A stretch of 64,000 nt of DNA. It comes from Trema orientale (Eukaryota > Streptophyta > Magnoliopsida > Rosales > Cannabaceae). Below the pieces are notes generated by a model. The model saw nothing but the letters and a program-made list of their open reading frames with translations. It had not been told where the DNA came from and did no database searches. The stretch is taken from positions 7,547-71,546 of the forward strand of contig JXTC01000740.1 of assembly GCA_002914845.1 (NCBI GenBank), given 5' to 3'. This document shows positions 35,110 through 47,468 of the stretch, one piece after another. Position numbers and translations under genes: made by a program. Numbering within the stretch: the first letter of the stretch is position 1; the number at the start of each line of letters is the position of its first letter.

Positions 35110-35422
35110 GAATTTTGGTCCTTAATTACAGCTATATATTCTCGTAATGTAAATTTATAATGCTTTCCATTGATGTTGAAAGCCAAGTCATCATCTTTAT
35201 CAGCTTGGCATTATCTTATCACCAGATGGTGTAGAAGATGTGGAATGGTATTGACGACTTTGACATCTAGGAAATGTCCAAAAACACTATTTCTAAACTC
35301 TTCTTTTTGCAAAATGCTGAGTTTGTTAATAATGTCTTGTAAAACATTTGGTTTTGAATGGACCTGAACTTTTTTTTGTTCCGTCCATTGGGTTTCCGGT
35401 ACTAAATATGTCATATTTGTAC
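35110..35422 (-). pseudogene. DUF1985-domain exon of a ULP1-type MULE gene
   Basis: The minus strand, after a 3' splice site TTGCAG at about 35428-35423, encodes EEFRNSVFGHFLDVKVVNT, LLHHLVIR, a stop, then DDDLAFNINGKHYKFTLREY. This follows the DUF1985 pattern (FG-FLD, LLHHLLLR, F-NG---FSLREF) of proteins that pair this domain with a C48 (ULP1-like) peptidase and are spread by MULEs. No peptidase triad is visible on this strand, and the reading stops close to the 3' end of the convergent transposase. I therefore take it as a truncated pseudogene. Upstream exons on the minus strand could not be identified in 35600-38800. Confidence 0.65.
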
Positions 35423-36616
35423 CTGCAATCCATGTTAGAAAATAGTTAGATATATAATAAATATTAAACCTATTGTAAACAATAATATATATAGTAAATG
35501 GAAATTTATGAACCATATTAGAAAATTTATGAACCATGATAATGTATTTGATTATGCAATCTCTTCTTATGACCAAAAACAAATTAAAGGCTATGCATAC
35601 CAAAAAGCAGAACCAATCTATATTTCACTCCTTTCTGAACCAAATAAAACATTCTTAACCTTACATATAACTAAAAATTTAACCATTTATTCATATATCC
35701 ACTTAATATGGAAAAGAACAATTTAACCATCCCAATCTTAACATGTATGCATAAAAACTAGAATTTTATGAACCGTAAGTAAAAATATATGAACTAAGCA
35801 TAGAAATCTATATTTTTACAATACAGTCACTAACTAACTTCATTAACACTCTATTTATCTACCATTATATCAAAAATATCTACCATATGTCAAATTGTAT
35901 CTACTAAAGTCATAATTTTATATGCCAATAAAACAGACAATAACATAACTATAAAATTCATAAAACTGATAAACAGTTTTAATAAATAATAATTTATGCA
36001 ACAATTACTTCTTTATACAAAAATTATCTACTAGATAGAAAATTATATCTACAAACACTATAAGTTATGGAAGTTTCTTAGCTCATCCAAGTTAAGATAT
36101 TGAGAGCACAACCACCAAATAAACAAATATGAAGTAATTAAATGGATTATAGATGTGGTGTGCTATTTACTACGTCTATATATATGTATATATTAGATGA
36201 CCAAAAAAGAGCATGAGATTTTTATTCCTTTCTCTACTAAGTTAAAAGATAGAAAATGATAATAATCATAGTTCTAAATTTTTAACATCTCAGAGAAACT
36301 TTTAGCCCGAATGCCAATAAATAATGTTTATTTTCTTGCTCACGAATTCTTTTTTTTCAGTACATCTATGAAGTAAAACAGAGTACTAGAAACAAACTAA
36401 CATATATTAGGGGGGAAAAAGGAGAGGTCTTACTATTTTTCTATTTTTTTATAGAACTTTGTGCACTGTTAATTCCGTACGTATGTATAACAAGAAAACA
36501 ATGAATTTTTTTATGTCCCTTTCTAGCAAAAGGGCCTTGTGGTGCATGTGTAATTCTTCCTAATTGTAGTAGTTTTAACTAGGTGGAAAAGACTATCTGA
36601 AGAGGAATGTGAACCT

Positions 36617-36795
36617 GAAAGATACATATACAGCTGATAAATGACAGAATATCTACCACAATATATATACATAGCTCTTAATTATATCTACTAACTAGTT
36701 CTTTAATGTACTAATTTTTATTTCATAAGATTAGTAGGTATTGCTTCCTTCTATTTTTATGAATCATGTGCCATGTTTACTATATTATCTACCAA
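36617..36795. repeat. Direct repeat within the MULE, copy 1
   Basis: About 179 bp from GAAAGATACATATACAGCTG to TATATTATCTACCA recur at 37030-37207 with roughly a dozen differences. The copies lie 413 bp apart, in the same orientation. Confidence 0.85.
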
Positions 36796-37029
36796 AATTA
36801 AGTATATATTTACAAGAACTTAGTAATATTTACAATTGATGGAATTGGAAGATAGGCATTAGAAAAAAGTGACTGATTCTCTGTAAGTGTGCTAAAGTTT
36901 TCATGGGAAAATATACAAGTTTATTTTCTGATCTACCAGAACCTAATATTTATCTACCAAAACTAATTTTGTCGAAAACATAAATATATCTAAAAAAAAT
37001 CTTTGATATGATGGATAATGTCCATAGAT

Positions 37030-37207
37030 GAAAGATACATACATATCTGATAAATGACAGAATATCTACCAAAATATATATACATAGCTCTTAATTATAT
37101 CTACTAACTAGTTCTTTAATGTATTAATTTTTATTTCATAATATTAGCAGGTATTGCTTATTTCTATTTTTATGAATCATGTGCCATATTTATTATATTA
37201 TCTACCA
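37030..37207. repeat. Direct repeat within the MULE, copy 2
   Basis: Second copy of 36617-36795, sharing AATGACAGAATATCTACCA and AATCATGTGCCAT blocks. It is a local segmental duplication in the right half of the element. Confidence 0.85.
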
Positions 37208-38293
37208 GAATAAAGGTAATGTCCTAGCACACAGCAAGTAATCAATCTACTTAATTACTATATAGTTAGGGTCTAAGTTGGAGCTGCTATGGTATTTGGT
37301 TATTGAGATGATATATAAATCACACAGATGCACAAAATCAAATATGATTATACTTAAACTGTCTATATCATAATAATATGAATCATCATGTTAAGTACTT
37401 CAAGACTGTGACTGAAAATTCAGGGAGGATTAAGCATTTGAGTGATCGTAATCAGACATAAGTAGCAATATAAGTCAGATCAAGCTTAAGGTGGCTTTCT
37501 TATATACATAATAAAACAAAAATATAGAAATATAACCAAAAATAAAAGAGGATCTTAAGACGAAATGGGATCATTTCCTGGCGCTTTATGTTCTGCTCTT
37601 GTACACCGTTTTGTTCTGTGATCTTTAACTAAGTGAACCATTTCTACTTGGTATATGCACTCAGTTGAACTTGTTCACTGAACAAGTTACCAAACAAATA
37701 TTAATATTAAAGATCAGAACTCTATACCATCTGAATTTATTTAGCTTATAAAGCTATTAATATCAACTTATGATATACCAGCACCAGATATTTATATATC
37801 AAAATTAATTTTGTCAAAAACAAACATATATATCAAGTTTAGATAAAAATCTACCACAGCTTAACACTCAAAAACTGATATAATATTTCTATTCGGCATT
37901 TTGTCAAACATTTAATATGCACTGTTCTATTCTATTTCCATCAAAGCTATATCTATATGCTTAAGCTCGAATCAAAAGGAACTTTAGAAAATAGAAATAA
38001 TTCATAAGGAAAATAAGAAGAGACAAACACCTTTAGACATTTTACTTCCTTTATCTCCAACAACTAGTGTTTCTCAACGATTTAACTTTTACTGACTAAT
38101 TAATCTCACATTAAAGCTATAATGGGATCAGTAAAAGATACATATACAATAATATCATACGGATTAAATTAATCACAAATAATATAAATGATGAAAACCT
38201 AGGTTTTTTCTTATGAACCAAAATTTCAGAAAATAAGTTTAAATCTAACATGCATATAGAAAATGAAACAGACAAAAACATATATATATATAT

Positions 38294-38507
38294 GGGTTTA
38301 GTTTAAATAGTTACGATAATATTTACCCATGGATAGTTACAATGGTTTAAGCCGTTAGATCTAATATCCTACGGTGGTGATTAGTTTGGTGGTTGGCCAA
38401 AAAAATTTAATGCTATTTATTACCATAAAAAAAATTTAATGCTATCACTACTTTTTTTAGTATCCATTCATGGTCACAAAAAAATTGTAACTATTGAGAA
38501 GTCCCCC
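38294..38507. mobile_element. Small MITE nested in the MULE
   Basis: 214 bp with inverted ends GGGTTTAGTTTAAATAGTTA and (complement) GGGGGACTTCTCAATAGTTA, followed on both arms by ACCATG.AT. It sits between (TA)n runs, so the target duplication cannot be read. The MITE is younger than the MULE it lies in. Confidence 0.65.
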
Positions 38508-39008
38508 ATATATATATATACATATATAAAACAATCAGACATACCTTAGCCAATGAAACCCTAATTTTGGATTTTTAAGAATCAGATTTTTCTAACTTCA
38601 ATCATCGCTTGGAATCGTTTAGATTCTTATATATATACCTTCGATTGTAACTTTTCTTGGTATGAATAAATTTTTGGTCGTTTTTTTGTGATTTGGGAGA
38701 GCTAATATTGTATAGAAATGACTGAAGAGAGTGGAAGTCGGAGATTATGGAATCGTGGTTGAGAAAATAAACGGAAATGGAAGAAAATTACTGGTACGAG
38801 AGAGAGAGAGAGGGGGTAAATAGAGAGAAAAGTTACAGGAAGAGTGAAAAAGAGTGAGAAAATAGGCTTTGATGGCTTTAGGGATAGTTTGGGTATAATT
38901 TTTCTAACGGGTATTAGGTTGGACATTTACCTATTAAGTTTTGAGCCTGGACATACAATGAATTTTGGGCCACATTTTGGACACATACCTATAAGCCCCA
39001 TGTATATA

Positions 39009-39655
39009 TACAATTAAGTTTCTTCTAAATCATAAATGAGGTTACTAGCTGGGTTTTTCTTCTTCTTCTTTTTTCTTTTTAAGAAGTTAGTTGTCTTTCC
39101 TTAAGAGAGTGACGATACAAATATTTCTATATGGTATATATAAAACATGTGGCTTGGCGGCTCCTAACTCTCTCTCTTTATACGTATACCACATCATTCG
39201 CAAGTACACATCATAGTCAGTAAAATACGGGACGTGACTTAAATAATAATACGAACATGTATAATTTGGACTTGTTATGAACAATACTTTTAAAAATTCG
39301 GTATAAAAATACGGGTACGCCAAAAATTCGTAAATTTATTTGTACATGTATAATATGATTAATTTTAAAATTACGTGTTTAAAAATACCCTAAGAAAAAT
39401 GTAATTTTCTATTAAACAAATTACAGCTTTCCTATAGTTTAATGTGATTTTTCATAAATTTTGAATACTATTTGTGGATAATTGATTAAAAATTCAATAA
39501 TCCAAAACAAAATGAGACAAATAATAATAAAAAAAATTTCTATTCGGATAAAAATTAATTGGTTTTGAGAGAAAAATTAAAATTTTAAATAAAGAAAATG
39601 AAAATGGTGAGAATTATTTTAGAGGAAATTAGAATTTTTATGATAAAAGTTCAAA
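39009..39655. other. AT-rich intergenic DNA
   Basis: No gene or element ends recognised between the MULE and the next foldback element. Confidence 0.5.
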
Positions 39656-39660
39656 AACAA

Positions 39661-39974
39661 TTGGAAAATCCCGGATTAATTAGAAAAATACCACTTTTAG
39701 AAGTATTTAAAAAAAAACCACTTTTTATTAATTGGTGAGATACTTGAGGTAACCTGTCAAATCACGTGAGGTAACTTGAAGTAACTAGATTGGTACCCAA
39801 AGTAACCTAACTAGTTACCTCGAGTATAACTGAAGAATACCAATTTTGAGGAAAAGTGATATTTTTCTAAATATTTATTAAAAATGATACTTTTCTAAAA
39901 ATGTTTCAAAAGTGATATTTTTCTAAATCAATTTGGAATTTTTCTAAAATATCAGCCCATCCGGAATTTTTCAA
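39661..39974. mobile_element. Foldback MITE
   Basis: Ends TTGGAAAATCCCGGATTAAT and (complement) TTGAAAAATTCCGGAT. Both arms carry TAGAAAAATA(C/T)CACTTTT. An inner block repeats GGTAACT words. The target duplication is unclear, so the borders are approximate by a few bases. Confidence 0.65.
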
Positions 39975-40163
39975 TTTTTAATACTATGGGCTTGGATTTC
40001 TATAAGAAGCCCATTATTTTATGTGGTGAAAGATATGCACGTGTATAATATGATTTTATTAATTTTTTAAGTAAGTTTGGCAGTAATACATAATTCGGCT
40101 ATATAATTCAAATATACCTAAGTATGTATATAATATAGGTATTATATGTAAAATTGCTAGCTA

Positions 40164-41179
40164 CAGTAAATCCTCAATAAATAAACATTCAGTAAATTAA
40201 TAACCTCGCTTAAATAATAAAATCTTTCTGTCCTGATTCGAGCCAATGTACTAAATTAATAGTCTTATTAAATACATAAGATAATAATATTTTTTCAAAT
40301 CCTTTAGGGCCCGACGGAAATACAAATTAATTATTAATTAAATACATAAAATAAATAACATATAAAATTCATAGCATTAAGAAATTTTTTCTTGTCAGCT
40401 TCTATTTTCACAATTCAGTTTTTCCAAACGATGCATCTAAAGTTGCTTTATTTTTCATATATCTAGATTAAACTCAACTTCATCCAAGCGTGCACCATAT
40501 TTAGTATTTTCGTTCTATGTTGTAGAGAGTGGTTACTTAAGGTTACTATTATTTGAAATATCATTTTTTGCGGAAACATTTGGTAGAAAGTACACAACAG
40601 TCAATTAGATCAAGATCATCATAGCTACATCCATTATCTTTTTAATAATCTCTTTGTTGATTTGAAATATTATTTGTTTATTTAGGTTACTATTATTTGA
40701 AATATCATATTTTGCAGAAACATTTGATAGAAAGTACACAACAGTCAATTAGATCAAGATTATCATAAGTACATCTATTATCTTTTGAATAATCTCTTTG
40801 TTGATTTGATCATTATATCATTTTCACTAGGATAATTCGAAAAATGCTCAACATCTTCTTCTATCACATATACTAGAAATAATTTGGCAAAAACTATATG
40901 CATGAGAATTTTTTATTTTTGAAATTGTATATATATGCACATTAATATTGGCCACACCCATCATATTTTGATTTTTAGCTTATACAAAAAATTGGTTAAT
41001 CTCTTCTTAAATTGGTTAAAAAAAATAAAAAATTCAAGCACAAGATTCAAAACATAAAATTATTCTTAAATTAGTAAATATTATAAATTGATAAATAAAT
41101 AAATTATATAAATAAATAATTTCTTTAAAATAATATTTTTTCTTGGTCCCAATAGTATTATTATATAGAGGTTTTACTG
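40164..41179. mobile_element. pogo/Emigrant-like (Tc1-mariner) element, non-autonomous
   Basis: 1016 bp flanked by the dinucleotide TA (40162-40163 and 41180-41181). Inverted ends CAGTAAATCCTCAATAAATA and (complement) CAGTAAAACCTCTATATAAT match the CAGTAAAACCTCTATAAATT end known from plant Emigrant/Lemi elements. Inside, a segment of about 144 bp starting GGTTACTATTATTTGAAATA is duplicated in tandem (40541 and 40685). No intact transposase is visible. Confidence 0.8.
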
Positions 41180-41181
41180 TA

Positions 41182-41467
41182 TGGTATATATACATATGCG
41201 ACAATTTTGAAAAATAAAATATAAACACAAAAGAAATGAATCAAAATTTTTATTAGTAATTAAGTATAGTTAAAAGATAGGAATTCAATTACTACAGCAT
41301 TCCCTAGATTTAAATAAAACCCGTACTTTATTTTCCGAATTTCATTTATAACAAAAAAAATCTTTGGATTAACAAATCGATATAAAATTAATTTATCCCA
41401 TTCAATTTGGTCAAAATGTTAAGAAATTTGTTGAGATTCCCACGATATCATTACCTGAACATCATTA
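41182..41467. other. Spacer between the pogo-like element and the first Copia element
   Basis: AT-rich, with nothing recognised. Confidence 0.5.
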
Positions 41468-42008
41468 TGATGGAATTAAATGTCCCTAATTGATTGGGTT
41501 ATTTAATCTGTTAAAGAAGTTAGTTAAAAGGTGGTTGGAAGGATTGCAGCCTACAGGTTACTCAAAAACTAGCTCTGCCATGTGTTGATCATTAATTGTT
41601 ACTAAATACAACTAATTCTTTAGGGATTGTAATATATAAATATGAGTCTCTGAATAGATACATGAACTGATTCTTGTAATCGTAAGAGAGGAAGAATGTC
41701 TTTGTGAGATGCTTTCTTAAAGAAAGCAGAGTTATTTGTTTCTTGGAAAAAGTAGAGGAAATTGAGTGAAGCACAATCTAGTTTTTCTTTGTAGTTCTCT
41801 CTGAGAGATCGAGTGTGTACTTGAACTTATATTAGTGGATTTGACTAAGGGATTATAGTCCCTACTTTGGATGTAGATTTTGGTACATTACCAAAGCTAA
41901 ACCAAGTATATGTGCTCTGTTTTTCTTTGTCTTCAATGTGTTTGAAATTTTTCCCTAGTGATCTTTTTTCTTTGTTCGACTGCTGGAATTAGAGGATTAA
42001 TCCTTACA
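41468..42008 (+). repeat. 5' LTR of Copia fossil 1
   Basis: 541 bp, TG...CA ends, starting TGATGGAATTAAATG. Partner of 47469-48011, with about 10% differences by eye. Confidence 0.9.
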
Positions 42009-43089
42009 AATTGTTACCAGAGCCAGGTTATGATCTTGGGAGGTAATTCTTGATTCAAGGTAAAGATTCTTGGAGCTCCACATCAAAAACAACTCAAACA
42101 ATCTACGAGAGATGCTTACTGGCCAGAAGCAATTGTAGAAATGTCGACTTCAAAGTTCGAGGTGGAAAAATTCAATGGTAAAAACGACTTCATATTATGG
42201 TGTGAGAAGATGGTTGCTCATTGGCAAAAAATGTGATTATTCTGAGTTTGGGTGATCAAGTCCTGAGAAAGGTGATTAAAGAAAAGACAACTGCTGAGAT
42301 GTGGGCAAAATTGGAAGGTTTGTATATGACCAAAACTCTATCTAATAGAATTTATTTAAAACAGAAATTCTATAATTTCAAGATGGATGAATCTAAAACC
42401 ATAGATGAGAGTATTGACGAATATACTAAGTTAGTTTCTGATTTAGAGAATTTAGAAGTTAAAATAGATGAAGAAGATCAGGCTATTTTTTTCTTAAATT
42501 CTCTTCCCAAACAGTTTGATCAATTAAGGGATACTCTGAAGTATACATGGGAAAGAAACTTTAACTCTTGAAGAAGTTACTGCTGTAGCTTATTCGAAGG
42601 AACTTGATCTTAGAGCCAATAGTACATATTCAAAAATAACTACCAAAGGTCTAAATATACTAGGGAGATCTGATAAAAAGGAGAACATTAATAAGTTTAG
42701 AAGTAAGTCTACATCGAAATCAAGAACTAGAAAGACATGTTGGTAATTTCATAAAGAAGAACATATAAGAAAGTGTTGTCCTCAAAGAAAAAATAATAAT
42801 CAGAAGGAAGATGGGAATAAATCAGGTGAAGAAGCTAATCTTTCCGATGGGTATGAAAGTTATGATGTCCTAACAGTTTCAGGTGTAGACCCTAAGAATG
42901 AGTAAATTATGGATTCTGGTTGTACATTCCATACGACACCTAGAAGGGCCCTGTTCTTTGAATACAAAAAGATGAATGGTGGTAGTGTACTCATGGGAAA
43001 CAACATGCCTTCTAGTGTTGTTGGGATAGGTTCAATCAGGTTTAAATTATGGGATGTTTCTGTTAAAACTTTAATAGATGTGATATATA

Positions 43090-44424
43090 TTGAGTCATGC
43101 TTTGTATCATCAATCCTACTCTCATATTTTTTAAGTTAACAAACACTTGATTAAGATCTAATAATTTACTTGAGTGTGCAGCAAGTTAAATTGAAAGGAT
43201 CACAAAATATTCAAGATGGATTATGGAAAAGAGCATGAAGACAAAGATCAAGATAACAAGACCTAGACTTGCAAAGGTTATATACTTAGTTTTTGTACTT
43301 GAATACTTGTCTACAAATTGTATGGTCTTAATTGCTCAAATTTTCCATAAAATTAGAAATTTTCAAAGCTAAACTGTCAAATCTGTTTATCTCAAATTAA
43401 AATATAAAATTTATTTTACACAAGCTTTTAATTTGATTTATGAATTTCTATAGTTACTATATTACATATTAAATCAATTTATAAAGTCACTTTTTGAAAA
43501 TAATGGAAAAAAACTTGAAATAAAATCCAAAAAAGCTCTCGGATAGAATCGGCAGACGGCCCCAAGAATCGGTCTACCGATTCCCCTATTTTGCTTTTAC
43601 TTCCTTTTTGAATTCGACTGTTACAACTGCATTTTCAACGGCTAGTATTTTCGGTCGACCGAAAGTGGATTTTCGGTAACCGAAAATAACAGATTATCTG
43701 TCAAACAGTCTAAAACGGCTAGTATTCACTGTAGTCTATATATAGAAGCTTTTTTATCACTTAAAACAACTTTTGAATATTCCTACATTGATTTCAACAC
43801 ACTTTCAAGTTGTTCAAAACATTTTGTGTGAATTAAACTTTCAAATTTACTTTTTCACAAGAATCAATGGAGCCAAACTAGATCATATTGTGTTTTCATT
43901 TATTCTCTCTAGGCTTACCTTGTATTAATCTTTTATTTGGGAGATTCTAGTTGAGTGTTTCAACAAAAATAAAAACCAAATTTTATTTGTGATGTGAGGT
44001 TAACATCAGATTCATAAACAACCCGGTTTAGGTGAGATTGGTACCAGAGTCTAAACAATCTAGCCGGATTCAATCCTATTATAAAGGCGAGAGTGTGCCT
44101 AAGGAGAAAGTACTCTTTGTGTAAAAATGACGGTCAAGCCTATTCTTTTGATTCGATAGTAGAAAGCTCGAAGCGGGTTGTCAAGAGCCGGGGACGTAGA
44201 CAAACCGTCGTGTTTGTTGGACTTCATAAAAATAATATTTGTATTTCTCTACCCCTATCCTTTTAATTTATTTATCTTGACCTTGTGCATGCTATTTTAG
44301 CTATTTTTACTTGTTATTGCTTTTACTTGTTAAATTTACTTGTTTGTCAAGAAAAGTTTGTAAAAGATTTTAAAATCCAATTCACCCCCCTTCTTGGGTT
44401 AGCTAATCTTGGGCTAACAAGACA
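43090..44424. mobile_element. Insertion inside Copia fossil 1, probably a solo or partial LTR
   Basis: This 1.3-kb segment separates the protease region from the pre-integrase region of the host Copia element; ATATA occurs at both junctions. It contains a TATA box (CTATATATAG, about 43736), leader-like sequence after it, and a TTGGTACCAGAGTC word near 44038 like a primer-binding site. It ends shortly after TCCAATTCACCCCCC (44380-44394), a phrase common near the ends of long Copia LTRs. It is younger than its host element. Family below Copia not determined. Confidence 0.55.
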
Positions 44425-47400
44425 TATACCAGATCTTAATAGAAATCTCTTAAACCTGAATGGCTATTCTTATAAGTTACAAGATGGTATCCTCATAGTT
44501 ACAAAAGGTTCTATAGTTGTTCTGAAAGGTTTATTACAGAATGGATTATATGTACTACAAGGATCTGCTATAAATGGGGGAAGCTTCAGTATCAAATCAA
44601 GAAAGGAATCTAATTGAACTTTGGCACAGGAGACTCAGACATATGAGTATGAAGGGCTTGTTGGAATTAAGCAAGTAGGGTCTTCTAGACAAGAAGTAGA
44701 TTTCTAGCTTAGAATTCTGTGAACATTGCATACTTGGAAAGCCCACCAGCTTAAGTTTGCAGCTGCTACTTATAGAACAAAAGGGTTTCTAGACTATATT
44801 CATTCTGATTTATGGCTCTCCATAGATACCTCTTTCTTTATCAAATTGTCAATACTTTATTTCATTTATTGATGATTTTTCAAGAAAAGTATGGGTATAT
44901 TTTTTAAAAAATAAGTTTGATGCTTTCAATAAGTTTGTTGAATGGAAATTATTTGTTGAGAATTAAACAAGTAGAAAAATCAGGAGACTTAGAACTGACA
45001 ATGGATTAGAATTCTGTAATAAAGAGTTTGATCAATATTATACTGAAAATAGAATAGCTAGGCATCGCACTTGCACTAATATCCCACAACTAAATGGTTA
45101 AGTCGAAATAATGAATAGGACAATACTGAACAAAGTGAGGTGTATGTTAAATCAATTAGGTTTGCTTAAGAGTTTTTGGGCTGAGGCTATTTCCACTACA
45201 TGCTATTTAATTAATAGATCTCCAAATTCTGCTTTATATTTTAAAGTCCTTAAATATGTATGGTTTGGTCAAGCACCTAGTTAAGAACATTTAAGTACTT
45301 TTGGTTGTCTTGCATTTGTTCATGTTAGTCAAAGAAAATTGAACCCGAGAGCTAGAAAAGGAATTTTCTTAGGTTATCCTCAAGGGGTCAAAGGTTATAG
45401 AATCTGGTTGTTAGAAGAAAAAAAATGCATAATTAGTAGAGATATTTTTAATGAACATATATTCTATAAGACTAACATGCAGGAAGACAAGACTGTTGAG
45501 TCTTCTAAAGCTGGTGAGACTCTAAACAAATCTCAGCTGGTATTTGAAGTTGATTTACAGGTACCTAATAATGTTCAATATCCTGACCTAGTTCAAGGTG
45601 GAGCTGTACAAGCTGATATGTAGATAGAGTTCTAGATCTAATTGAAGATATAGATCAAGTTGATAATGTTCTTTATGAAGAAACTGATGCTAGTGAGGAA
45701 CTTGAACCTAATGAGGATATAACTGAGTATCTACTTATAAGGGACAGAACCAGAAGGTAGATTAGAGCTCCATCAAGGTTCTTTCAAGATGATTTAATTA
45801 CTTTCGCACTAAATGTTGTTATGTCCTAGAAATAGAAGAACCTAGCTCCTATTTTGAAGCTAAGAAAAGTAGTGATTAGTAAAGAGGGTAATGGAAGAAG
45901 AAATGGCCTCCTTGTCTAAAAATAAGACCTTGATTCTAGTGGACATACCTAAAGGCAAGAAAGTAATTGGCAGTAAATGGGTGTTCAAGAGAAAATCAGG
46001 GATTCCAAGAGTAGAGAAGGCTAGATTCAAGGCTAGACTTATGGCAAAAGGCTATTCTCAGGTAAAGAGAATAGATTATCATGAAGTGTTTTCTCCTATG
46101 GTTAAACATATCTCAATTAGAGTCATATTAGCAATAGTTGCTATTCAAGATCTTGGGTTAGAGCAACTTGATGTTAAAATAACTTTTCTTCATAGGAATT
46201 TGGAGGAAGAAATTTTAATATTACAGCCAGAAAGTTTTGAAGAGGTTGGTACTGAAGACAAAGTATATTTGTTGAAAAAATCTCTGTACGACTTGAAGCA
46301 GTCTCAAGGGCAATGGTATAAACGTTTTGATAACTTTATGCTACAGCATGGTTTCTCTAGGAGTCTTCATGATAGCTATGTTTACTACTCCTTAACGAAG
46401 GACAAGAATTTCATTTATTTGCTTATCTATGTGGATGACATGCTTATAGTTTGTAAGAGTAAAAGTGAAATTTAGAGGTTGAAGAAATTGCTTAATTCAG
46501 AATTTGAAATGAAGTATTTAGGTGCTGCAAGGAGAATTTCGGGAATGGATATCACTAGAGATAGAAGTGAACAACTGTTAACTATATCTTAAAGAGGTTA
46601 TATTTATAAGATAATTGAACTGTTTGGTGTGGGACAAGCCAAGACAGTTGATACTCCTATAGTGCATATTTTAAGTTAATTTCTTTTAAAAATCAAGAAG
46701 TTGTGGATGAGAGTGGGTATATGGAAGGTGTTCTATACTCGAATGTCGTGGGAAGTATGATGTGTGCTATGGTTAGTTCAAGACCAAATGTAGCATATGG
46801 TATTGGTTTGATAAGTAAATTCATGACTAGGCCTGCTGAGATACATTGGCAAGCTGTAAAGTGGCTTCTAAGATATTTAAAAGGAACTGCTGGTTTAAAG
46901 TTGTGCTACAGTGATTGTAAAGAAGTACTGATTCAGAGTTAAAGGGTATTGTGATTCAAATTTTGCAGGGGATCAGGATAAGAGAAGATCACTCTCTGGC
47001 TATATATTTACCATAGGAGGTAACACAATAAGTTAGAAATCAAGTCTTCAACATGTGGTCGCTTTGTCATCAATGGAAGCTGAATACATTACTCTTACAG
47101 AAGCAGTGAAAGAAGCTTTATGATTGAAAGGATTTACTATTGAACTGGGAGTTAAGCAGGATTTAGTTAAAATTTATTGTGACTCTCAAAGTGCTATCCA
47201 TTTGACTAGAAATAGTATATTTCATGAGAGAACTAAGCACATTGATGCAAGATTGCATTTTGTGAGAGACATTATTGCTCAGAAGTTAGTGAAAATGGAG
47301 AAGATTTCAACTAAAATTAATTCTGCTGATATATTTACCAAGGTTATATCTGTGAGCAAGATCAATGAAGCTTTGAGCTTATTTCAGATCTTGAAAACTT

Positions 47401-47468
47401 AATTCACTGGATGTTGTAGGTCTCTTAATCATTTCCAGAATATTTCAATTAGTGACAAGGTGGAGAAT

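Larger units (their letters stand above)
30918..38999. mobile_element. Mutator-like element (MULE), ULP1/Kaonashi type, decayed
   Basis: An 8.08-kb element. The first 90 bases (GGGAAAACTAGGTAGATGTC...) align without gaps to the complement of the last 90 (GGGGCTTATAGGTATGTGTC...), sharing TAGGTA, TGTCCAA, ATGTC and AAC.TAA blocks. These are diverged terminal inverted repeats. Flanks AAATATATA (30909-30917) and ATGTATATA (39000-39008) agree at 7 of 9 positions. It carries a MuDR-type transposase pseudogene on the + strand and a DUF1985 exon on the - strand, convergent with it. CT-rich tracts lie inside the left end (31095-31255) and, inverted, inside the right end (about 38800-38820). Coding parts are broken, so it is not autonomous. 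Confidence 0.8.
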
